Source: an uncultured Prevotellaceae bacterium (GTDB taxonomy: Bacteria; Bacteroidota; Bacteroidia; Bacteroidales; Bacteroidaceae). From it: 64,000 nt of DNA. How positions within the stretch are numbered: position 1 is the stretch's first letter; each line of letters begins with the position of its first letter. Shown here piece after piece: positions 57,522 to 64,000 of the stretch. Below the pieces are notes generated by a model. It searched no databases and was not told where the DNA came from. It was given only the letters and a program-made list of their open reading frames with translations. A program made the position numbers and the translations under genes. The stretch is from positions 1 to 64,000 of the forward strand of contig CADCCB010000003.1 of the NCBI GenBank assembly GCA_902799905.1, written 5' to 3'.

Positions 57522-59030
57522 TTACCCGAACAGGGCACGGAGGGCTTCCTCTACTTTGCGCACGGGATGGATGTCGATGGTGAACTTCTGGCGGTCGAGG
57601 CCCTGCAGGTTGTGACGGGGGATGATGATGTGGCTGAAGCCTAGTCGCTCGGCCTCGGCTATGCGCTGCACGATGCGGTTCACGGGACGCACCTCGCCCG
57701 AGAGACCTACCTCGCCAGCCATGCACCAGCCAGCCTCGATGGGGGTGTCAACATTGGAGGAGAGCACGGCAGCGATGACGCTCAGGTCCATGGCCAGATC
57801 GGTGACACGCAGGCCGCCGGCGATATTGAGGAAGACATCCTTCTGCATGAGTTTGAAGCCCACACGCTTCTCCAGCACGGCAAGCAGCATGTTCAGACGA
57901 CGCTGGTCGAAGCCCGTAGCCGTGCGCTGGGGTGTGCCGTAGGCTGCCGACGACACCAGGGCCTGGGTCTCGACAAGGAAGGGACGCACACCCTCGATGG
58001 CACTTGAGATGGCAACGCCGGAGAGGCCCTCGTGGTCGTCGGTGAGCAGCAGTTCTGAGGGGTTGCTCACCTGTCGCAGACCGGTCTGCTCCATCTCGTA
58101 GATGCCCAGTTCGGAGGTGCTGCCGAAGCGGTTCTTGATAGAGCGCAGGATGCGGTACATGTAGTGCTGGTCGCCCTCGAACTGGATGACGGTATCGACG
58201 ATATGCTCCAGAATCTTAGGGCCGGCCAGGGTGCCCTCCTTGGTGATGTGACCGATGAGGATGACGGGCACGCCGCTGGTCTTGGCGAAACGGAGTAGGG
58301 AGGCAGCACACTCGCGCACCTGGGCGATGCTGCCTGCCGAGGACTCCACGTCTTCGGTGGCGATGGTCTGTATGGAGTCGATGACTACCAGGTCGGGCTG
58401 CTCCTCCTTGATGTGGTCGAAGATGTGCTCGAGGGAGTTTTCGCAGAGGATGAGGAAATTGTCGGCGGGGGAACCGCCGACCACTCTTACAGAAGCACCA
58501 GCGGCAGCGCCACCAGAAGCGCCACTAGCGGCACCAGCGCCACTACCAGCACCACCAGGGGCACCACCAGAAGCGCCACCAGCAGCACCGCCGGCCGCAC
58601 AGAGGCGCTCGGCACGCATCTTGAGTTGGTGGGCGCTCTCCTCGCCGCTCACGTAGAGAATGCGCTTGTCGGTGAGGCGGAGCATGGTCTGCAGCGTGAG
58701 GGTGCTCTTGCCGATGCCGGGCTCGCCACCCAGCAGGACGATGCTGCCAGGCACCAGTCCGCCGCCCAGCACGCGGTTGAGTTCGGCATCGCCCATATCG
58801 ATGCGCGGATCATCCTTGCTGCTGATGTCCTTGAGCCGCAGGGCACGGTTGCTGCGCAGGGCGTGGCCCACATGGGCAGCGGCATGGGTGGCCGTCTGCC
58901 GGGCTGTGTCGGCGGCTATCTTGATCTCCTTGAACGTGTTCCATTGTCCGCAGGCCGGACACTTGCCAATCCATTTTGGCGACTCCTGTCCGCAGTTCTC
59001 GCAGACATAGGCTGTCTTGTCTTTTGCCAT
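57522..59030 (-). CDS. radA: DNA repair protein RadA (Sms)
   Basis: 502 residues from MAKDKTAYVCENCGQ. Domains in order are the zinc finger (CENCGQESPKWIGKCPACG), RecA-like ATPase with GGEPGIGKSTL near residue 96, KNRFGSTSELGIYEM near residue 290, and the Lon-protease-like C-terminal domain (VDTPIEAGWCMAGEVGLSGEVRPV). It promotes branch migration in recombination. An unusual run of Gly, Ala, Ser and Pro (about residues 144-179, bases 58490-58600) is inserted between the first ATPase strands and DNFLILCEN; the usual protein has a short loop there. Confidence 0.93.
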   Translation of the reverse strand: MAKDKTAYVCENCGQESPKWIGKCPACGQWNTFKEIKIAADTARQTATHAAAHVGHALRSNRALRLKDISSKDDPRIDMGDAELNRVLGGGLVPGSIVLLGGEPGIGKSTLTLQTMLRLTDKRILYVSGEESAHQLKMRAERLCAAGGAAGGASGGAPGGAGSGAGAASGASGGAAAGASVRVVGGSPADNFLILCENSLEHIFDHIKEEQPDLVVIDSIQTIATEDVESSAGSIAQVRECAASLLRFAKTSGVPVILIGHITKEGTLAGPKILEHIVDTVIQFEGDQHYMYRILRSIKNRFGSTSELGIYEMEQTGLRQVSNPSELLLTDDHEGLSGVAISSAIEGVRPFLVETQALVSSAAYGTPQRTATGFDQRRLNMLLAVLEKRVGFKLMQKDVFLNIAGGLRVTDLAMDLSVIAAVLSSNVDTPIEAGWCMAGEVGLSGEVRPVNRIVQRIAEAERLGFSHIIIPRHNLQGLDRQKFTIDIHPVRKVEEALRALFG

Positions 59031-59051
59031 CGTTTTCGTTGTTTTATGGCA

Positions 59052-59099
59052 CAAAGTTACGAATATTTTTCGTTGTTACAAAACTTTTTCGTATTTTTG
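59052..59099. promoter_or_regulatory. Divergent promoters of radA and the binding-protein gene
   Basis: Minus strand: TTTG (59079-59082) and TAACTTTG (59052-59059), 19 bases apart, for radA. Plus strand: TATTTTTG (59092-59099) for the lipoprotein gene, with TTG at 59073-59075 at a shorter than usual distance. The two -33 regions overlap. Confidence 0.72.
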
Positions 59100-59109
59100 C
59101 ACCTTGCGA

Positions 59110-60021
59110 ATGAGAAAGATTCTGATAACCCTTTCCGCAGGGCTGCTGATGGCGGTCTGCGGAGCATGCAGCGACGAGCCGAAACCGGTGAGCGTGATGG
59201 ACGAATGGCTGGCCGACTCGGCATCAATCAAGGTGGCCGTGATGCCCACCATCGACTGTCTGCCGCTATACGTGGCAGAGGAACTGGGCATCTTCGAACG
59301 TGAGGACGTCAGCGTGAGACTTTATCCCTATCAGGCTCAGATGGACTGCGACACGGCCATACAGAGCGGATGGGTGGACGGCATGATGACCGACCTGGTG
59401 AGGGCCGAACGACTGCAGCAGCAGGGTACACCCCTGCACTATGCCACGGCGACGGCCCTGTCGTGGCGGTTGATCACGAGCCGACAGGCGCGCATAAAAA
59501 TGCTGCCGCAACTGGACGACAAGATGCTGGCCATGACCCGCTATAGTGCTACGGCCCTGCTGGCCGACAAACTGGTGGACAGCGTCGGGCTGAAGCCTGA
59601 GCGCGTGTTCCGCATACAGGTAAACGATGTGGCGGTACGACTGGACATGCTGCGAACGGGAGTGATGGATGCCCTCCTGCTGCCTGAGCCCCAGGCCACG
59701 GCGGCCATGCAGATGGAGAGCCTGAGCCTCTACGACACGCGTGAGAAGGACCTGCGACTGGGCGTGATGGTGTTCAGTCAGAAGGTGGTGGCCGACTCGC
59801 TGCGCCGCCATCAGATGGACGCCCTGCTGCGTGCCTATGCTGCCGCCTGCGACACGCTGAACGCGACGGGACTGGGGCGCTTCCGTGACTTGATAGCCAG
59901 CCGTTGTGGCGTGACGCCCGTTGTGGTGGACTCGATGCCGCAGGATATTGTCTTCCCGCAAGTGGAAGAGCCGCGACAGTCGGATATGGACGTCGCCAAG
60001 ACGTGGCTGAATGGGAATTGA
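59110..60021 (+). CDS. Solute-binding lipoprotein of the NMT1/SsuA type
   Basis: 303 residues. MRKILITLSAGLLMAVCGACSDEP is a lipoprotein signal with the lipid-carrying Cys near residue 20. The mature part has the periplasmic binding fold of NMT1/SsuA proteins: KVAVMPTIDCLPLYVAEELGIFEREDVSVRLYPYQAQMDCDTAIQSGWVDGMMTDL and a second lobe with RLDMLRTGVMDALLLPEPQAT. No permease or ATPase gene is adjacent. The substrate is unknown. The stop codon TGA lies inside the first of six heptamers leading to the next gene. Confidence 0.82.
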   Translation: MRKILITLSAGLLMAVCGACSDEPKPVSVMDEWLADSASIKVAVMPTIDCLPLYVAEELGIFEREDVSVRLYPYQAQMDCDTAIQSGWVDGMMTDLVRAERLQQQGTPLHYATATALSWRLITSRQARIKMLPQLDDKMLAMTRYSATALLADKLVDSVGLKPERVFRIQVNDVAVRLDMLRTGVMDALLLPEPQATAAMQMESLSLYDTREKDLRLGVMVFSQKVVADSLRRHQMDALLRAYAAACDTLNATGLGRFRDLIASRCGVTPVVVDSMPQDIVFPQVEEPRQSDMDVAKTWLNGN

Positions 60022-60057
60022 GGTTTGAGAATTGAGGTTTGAGATTTGAGGATTGAG
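60016..60057 (+). repeat. Six tandem heptamers (NNTTGAG) filling a gene junction
   Basis: Units are AATTGAG, GTTTGAG, AATTGAG, GTTTGAG, ATTTGAG, GATTGAG. The first contains the stop codon of the lipoprotein gene, and the next gene's ATG comes one base after the last. Confidence 0.93.
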
Positions 60058-60058
60058 A

Positions 60059-62251
60059 ATGCAACAGAATGAGGAACTACAGAAGGTGGTGGACCTGATA
60101 GAGCAATTTAAACTGGGACCAGCCATCAACGCACTTGAGAATGTGCTGCTCATCCATCCCGGAATGGGCAATATGGATGTGCTGTTGGCCATCAAGAACG
60201 ACTATAGCCTGATGATGCAGTACTGGGAGCGAGGCTTCGAGGACGCACAGCGGCAACTGCTCTACGGACAGTTGCTGGCCAGACTCTATGTGCTGACGTC
60301 GAACATCATCACCCAGAGGCGGATGCACGAGAATCCCTACTGGATAGGCATCTACCAGCGGCCGCGACAGGTGAGGAAGGACTGGTCGATGAACAACGTG
60401 CGCAGCCAGTTGGAGAACTTCACTAGCGAGGTGGCGATGCTCGAACTGGAGCAGCCCCAGCAGCGCGAGCAGAAGGCGAAGACGCTCTACGAGGAGCATC
60501 AGCAACTGATGCAGGACCTCTTTGGATATATACTCACCTCGCGCCTATGGACCGAGAATCTGGCCGACGCCTTCGAGGAACTGCTGCTCTCGCCCACGGT
60601 CGATCCCGTGGACCAGCAACTCATCGTCAGCGCCGTGACACTATCGCTCATGCAGACTTTCGGCATCAACAAGTTCCGGCTGCTGCTGAACGTCTACAGG
60701 CTGTCCGTCGTCGAGACCGTGCGCCAGCGGGCTCTCGTGGGATGGGTGCTGGCCGTCGACGAGCGGAAGAAACGCATCTACCCAGAGATGGGAAGGATGG
60801 TGGGCGAGGTGCTGGAAGACAAGCACGCCTGCCAGGAGGTGACGGAACTGCAGATGCAGATGATTTACTGCATGAATGCAGAGGACGACCAGCAGAAGAT
60901 ACGAGACGAGATCATGCCCGAGATCATGAACGGCAGCAACATCAAGATGACCCAGCGCGGACTGGTGGAGATGGATGAGGACTCGCTCGAGGAGATGCTG
61001 CACCCCGAAGCCGCCGAGCGCAACATGGAAAAGATGGAGGAGAGCATGCGCCGGATGGCCGACATGCAGAAGCAGGGGTCGGACATCTACTTCGGAGGCT
61101 TCTCGCAGATGAAGCGGTTCACCTTCTTCAATGAACTGTCAAACTGGTTTGTGCCCTTCTATCCCCAGCACCCCAGCATCAGCCATATATGGAACAACAC
61201 CCGCAACAAGCGTTTCCTGCAGGTCATCACGCAGATAGGGGCCTTCTGCGACAGCGACAAGTACTCGTTTGTGCTGGCCTTTGAATATGTGCTGGGACGG
61301 CTGCCTGCCAACATGCTGAAAATGATAGAGAACGGCGAGGCTTCGCCCATGCCCGTGGGAGGGGAGATCTCGATGGAGGAGCAGCAACAGCCGGCATTCA
61401 TGCGCAGGATGTATCTGCAGAACCTCTACCGTTTCTTCAAACTCTACGGCAACCGCAACGAGTTTGTCAACCCCTTCAATATGCCTTCCATCGTCTTCTT
61501 CACAAAAGGCATCATGGCCCAGAACGGACTGCAGGACAGTTTGCTGGAGATGGGTAATTTCCTCTACAAGCGTAAGTTCTATCAGGCAGCAAAGGACGTC
61601 ATCGCCCATCTGGACGAAGACAAACGTAACTTCAACTTCTACATGTTGCAGGGCATGCTGCAGCAGCGGCAGTACGACTTTCGAACGATGTCGGCGCTGG
61701 AGAGTTTTTCGAGAGCCCTCAAGTTGCAGCCCGACAACGAGCAGGCCATCAGGGGCTATGCACGCTCGGCCTTCAACGCCAAGGCCTACGACGCGGCCCT
61801 GCGCAAATACGAGCAGTTGCTGGAGATGCAGCCCGACAACAGGTCGTATCAACTCAATGCGGCAATCTGCCTGACCAATCTCGATCAGAACGAGGAGGCG
61901 GAGAAACGGCTCTTCAAACTGAACTACCTCTATCCGGAGGACATGTCGGTGAGCCGCGTGTTGGCCTGGGTGCTGACGCTGAACGGGAAATACGAGCAAG
62001 CCGACAAGTTGTACAACACGCTTCTCTCGGCCGACAAGCCGAAGGCGTTGGACATACTGAACTACGGATACTGCCATTGGTTGGCAGGCGAGACGATGGT
62101 AGCCATTGCGGCGTTCAGGCAGTTTGTGAACACCCCTGGCTGCGAGGACTATGACATGGAGAAGGAATTCTGGGTCACGTCACACAAGATGCTCAACGAA
62201 CAGGGTATCTCAGACGTGGAAATCAGTATGATGCTCGACTCGCTGCGATGA
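60059..62251 (+). CDS. Large TPR-containing protein
   Basis: 730 residues from MQQNEELQKVVDLIEQFKLG. There is no signal peptide or membrane helix. The first 480 residues are helical without a family I recognise, with an acidic NMEKMEESMRRMADMQKQ stretch near residue 325. The last 230 hold TPR units (ALESFSRALKLQPDNEQAIRGYARSAFNAKAYDAALRKYEQLLEMQPDN and the following SYQLNAAICLTNLDQNEEAEKRLFKL). An in-frame TTG at 60053 is also open. Its upstream leader is made wholly of heptamers, with no Shine-Dalgarno-like stretch beyond them. Confidence 0.8.
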   Translation: MQQNEELQKVVDLIEQFKLGPAINALENVLLIHPGMGNMDVLLAIKNDYSLMMQYWERGFEDAQRQLLYGQLLARLYVLTSNIITQRRMHENPYWIGIYQRPRQVRKDWSMNNVRSQLENFTSEVAMLELEQPQQREQKAKTLYEEHQQLMQDLFGYILTSRLWTENLADAFEELLLSPTVDPVDQQLIVSAVTLSLMQTFGINKFRLLLNVYRLSVVETVRQRALVGWVLAVDERKKRIYPEMGRMVGEVLEDKHACQEVTELQMQMIYCMNAEDDQQKIRDEIMPEIMNGSNIKMTQRGLVEMDEDSLEEMLHPEAAERNMEKMEESMRRMADMQKQGSDIYFGGFSQMKRFTFFNELSNWFVPFYPQHPSISHIWNNTRNKRFLQVITQIGAFCDSDKYSFVLAFEYVLGRLPANMLKMIENGEASPMPVGGEISMEEQQQPAFMRRMYLQNLYRFFKLYGNRNEFVNPFNMPSIVFFTKGIMAQNGLQDSLLEMGNFLYKRKFYQAAKDVIAHLDEDKRNFNFYMLQGMLQQRQYDFRTMSALESFSRALKLQPDNEQAIRGYARSAFNAKAYDAALRKYEQLLEMQPDNRSYQLNAAICLTNLDQNEEAEKRLFKLNYLYPEDMSVSRVLAWVLTLNGKYEQADKLYNTLLSADKPKALDILNYGYCHWLAGETMVAIAAFRQFVNTPGCEDYDMEKEFWVTSHKMLNEQGISDVEISMMLDSLR

Positions 62252-62266
62252 GCCGGCGGGTAACGC

Positions 62267-63538
62267 TCAGAGGAATGGGCGCAACAGGTGGGCGAACCAG
62301 CCGCGGAACTTCTGCCACGGGGTGCGTATCTCGTTCCACGTCTCGGGCGTGAGGTAGATGCTCTGCTGACGGTCGCGCTCGAACATCTGGTCGAGTTCGC
62401 CCGTGGTGCACGTATCGATGATGACGGCATTCTCCTCATAGTCGAAACGCATGCTGCGGGCATCGAGATTGGTGCTGCCAACGGTACAGAAACGACCATC
62501 CACCATCATGATTTTAGAGTGGTGGAAGCCGGGCTTGTAGAGCCAGATGTTGGCACCCCGCTTCATCAGTTTATGGGCATAGTAGAGGGCACAGTCGGGC
62601 GTCAGGGGAATGTCGCTCTTGGCCGATAGCATGATGTCGACCTTCACCCCGCGGGCGAGTGCCTTCTTCAGGGCTTTGTGGACCGATGGTATCAGCGTGA
62701 AGTAGGGATTGATGATGTTGATGGAGTCGCGGGCGTTGTTGATGGCGTTGATGTAGAAATAGCGCATCACATCGTTGGTGGTATGGGGCTCGCGGTTGAC
62801 GATGCCCACTACCTTATGTCCTGACGAGGCCGTAGTGTCGGGCTTCAGGCCGCTGATAATGACGGGTTCGTTGCCACGGAAATACTCTGGCTTGTCGAGC
62901 AGTTCCTCGCCGGTGGTTTTCTTCCAGATGCGGGCGAAGATGGTCTGCAGGTCGTTGACGGCTCCGCCCTCGATGCGGCAATGCATGTCGCGCCATTCAC
63001 CCACCTGATCTGTGCCGTTGATATAGTAGTCGGCCACGTTCATGCCACCCGTATAAGCCACATTGCCGTCGATGACCACGATCTTACGATGGTCGCGGGG
63101 CCAGATGTGGTTGACCCACGGGAAGCGGATGGGGTCGAACTCATAGATGTCGATGCTGTCGTTGCGCAGGGCCTCCACATGATGTTTGCGAAGGGGCTGG
63201 TTGTTGGAGTCGTTGCCGAAGCCGTCGAAGAGCGCGCGTATCTCCACACCCTCGCGTCGCTTCTCCTTCAGCAGGTCAAAGAGGAGCATGGCGATGGAGT
63301 CGTTGCGGAAGTTGAAGTACTCCAGGTGGACGCTATGGCGTGCCTGACGGATAGCGGCAAACATATCGTCGAACTTCTGCTGGCCGGACATGAGCAACGT
63401 CACGCGGTTGTTGTCGGTGAACGTGATGCCGTAGTCCTGTAGTTGACGATAGATGAGCGAATCAGAGGTCTGTGCCTCTGCCGCTCCCCAAGCCAGCAAT
63501 CCTGAAAAGGCTAATGCCAGTAGTCTTTTTACTCTCAT
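62267..63538 (-). CDS. Cardiolipin synthase-type phospholipase D family enzyme
   Basis: 423 residues from MRVKRLLALAFSGLLAWGAAEAQ, a signal peptide, so the enzyme should be exported. Two HKD motifs are intact: RDHRKIVVIDGNVAYTGGMN near residue 155 and FHHSKIMMVDGRFCTVGSTNLD near residue 340. EYFNFRNDSIAMLLFDLLKEKRREGVEIRALFDGFG is the usual first-domain block. It probably condenses phosphatidylglycerol to cardiolipin. An in-frame TTG four codons upstream is not preferred because it falls in the heptamer run. Confidence 0.88.
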   Translation of the reverse strand: MRVKRLLALAFSGLLAWGAAEAQTSDSLIYRQLQDYGITFTDNNRVTLLMSGQQKFDDMFAAIRQARHSVHLEYFNFRNDSIAMLLFDLLKEKRREGVEIRALFDGFGNDSNNQPLRKHHVEALRNDSIDIYEFDPIRFPWVNHIWPRDHRKIVVIDGNVAYTGGMNVADYYINGTDQVGEWRDMHCRIEGGAVNDLQTIFARIWKKTTGEELLDKPEYFRGNEPVIISGLKPDTTASSGHKVVGIVNREPHTTNDVMRYFYINAINNARDSINIINPYFTLIPSVHKALKKALARGVKVDIMLSAKSDIPLTPDCALYYAHKLMKRGANIWLYKPGFHHSKIMMVDGRFCTVGSTNLDARSMRFDYEENAVIIDTCTTGELDQMFERDRQQSIYLTPETWNEIRTPWQKFRGWFAHLLRPFL

Positions 63539-63559
63539 CTCAAATCTCAAACCTCAACT
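63539..63559 (-). repeat. Three tandem heptamers (NNTTGAG) filling a gene junction
   Basis: On the minus strand the units read AGTTGAG, GTTTGAG, ATTTGAG, then the ATG of the phospholipase D-type gene. The stop codon TGA of the regulator lies in the first unit. Two consecutive units are identical to part of 60016-60057. Confidence 0.93.
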
Positions 63560-64000
63560 CCTATACTTCTGCCTGTACTCCGTGGGCGATATGCCAAAGC
63601 GATCCTTGAAGATGGTGATAAAGTGCTCGCCTGTGGCAAAGCCAACATTGCTGGCCAGTTCGCTCATGTTGATATTGGTGCGCTGCAGGAGCACGCAGGC
63701 ATGCTTCAGACGCAGGTCGCGCACCACCTCGGAAGGCGTCTTGCCGGTGATGTCGCGCACCTTCTGGAAGAAGGGCTTGGTGGACATGCCCATAGCGCTG
63801 GCCATCTCTTCGAGGTTGATAGAGCCGCGGCTCATGTTCTGCTGCACATATTGTTCGATGCTCTTGATGAGTTGCATATCCACCTGCTCGTTCATACCAG
63901 CATGTTGTCCGAAGGGGGAACGGTCGTCGGCTCTATCGTCCTGACGTCGGTAGTTGATGGACACGGCCTGTACCTGATCGTCTTCCACAATCTCGTCGGC
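63554..64000 (-). CDS. AraC-type DNA-binding domain, C-terminal part of a regulator, partial
   Basis: The frame is open to the window end (base 64000), so only the last 148 residues are seen. The AraC/XylS domain is complete: INLEEMASAMGMSTKPFFQKVRDITGKTPSEVVRDLRLKHACVLLQ and MSELASNVGFATGEHFITIFKDRFGISPTEYRQKY, two helix-turn-helix units. MGMSTKPFFQKVRDITGKTP is common in Bacteroidetes hybrid two-component sensors, but the upstream part is out of view. It may be a hybrid system or a simple AraC regulator. Confidence 0.85.
   Translation of the reverse strand, partial: ADEIVEDDQVQAVSINYRRQDDRADDRSPFGQHAGMNEQVDMQLIKSIEQYVQQNMSRGSINLEEMASAMGMSTKPFFQKVRDITGKTPSEVVRDLRLKHACVLLQRTNINMSELASNVGFATGEHFITIFKDRFGISPTEYRQKYRS

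Overview
The window reads as a Bacteroidales chromosome, most likely a gut or rumen Prevotella/Segatella-type organism. Signs seen directly are Bacteroidetes promoters (a TAnnTTTG box at -7, often with TTTG 19-20 bases upstream) in front of most transcription units, and a gene content typical of the order: DUF4270, DUF4295, DUF4301 and DUF4494 proteins, PPi-dependent phosphofructokinase, a GT5-only glycogen synthase next to panC, and secreted plant-polysaccharide hydrolases, one ending in a short Prevotella-type C-terminal tail. Species cannot be told from the sequence by eye.

Layout. 1-99 is the end of an outer-membrane beta-barrel gene. 193-1210 is a three-gene DUF3791/DUF3990 cassette that looks like a toxin-antitoxin module, bracketed by a 35-base near-direct repeat. 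1358-3703 holds tsaD, a CinA-type amidohydrolase and the ribosomal operon rpmB-rpmG-DUF4295. 3765-9273 is a surface polysaccharide cluster (four glycosyltransferases and a flippase) leading into a UvrD/PcrA helicase. 11712-18449 holds a DUF4270/GT5 unit, panC-panD, a thioredoxin-fold lipoprotein, prs, a ThiE-like gene and tRNA-Arg. 18508-24862 is one overlapping minus-strand operon with YgiQ and a secreted amidase-like protein. 25026-27581 is pfp coupled to a GH25 lysozyme. 27578-28683 is a graveyard of mobile remnants. 28788-33891 is a plus-strand run: NfeD, SPFH protein, a membrane pseudokinase, DUF4494, YggS and NspC. 33928-34998 is a mannose-1-phosphate guanylyltransferase.

35139-38305 is a complete CXXX-repeat peptide maturation operon: a 241-residue precursor with a twin-arginine signal and 38 cysteines, a radical SAM maturase, a second maturase and a small accessory protein. 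38376-48193 is a long minus-strand block (DedA, TPR protein, glnS, mltG, DUF4301, a PfkB-family sugar kinase, RelA/SpoT). 48722-56580 holds rmuC, a GH28-GH2 pair, rpiB and a GH10 xylanase. 57522-64000 holds radA, a solute-binding lipoprotein, a large TPR protein, a phospholipase D-type enzyme and the end of an AraC-type regulator.

Two patterns stand out beyond ordinary genes. First, a dispersed element occurs at 28107-28683 and 56723-57301, with a degenerate relative at 48350-48594. It has two 21-base arms, each built from three copies of a short unit and inverted around a core, then (in two copies) the first ~85 codons of a DUF3987-type primase/helicase, and a ~101-base double-hairpin module. 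The repeated unit differs between loci (GTGACA, ATTTCA, CTGTCA) while the architecture is kept. Second, 7-base tandem repeats occur again and again: inside genes (nspC, xylanase, relA/spoT), upstream of rpmB, and as the whole junction between stop and start codon in two unrelated gene pairs.
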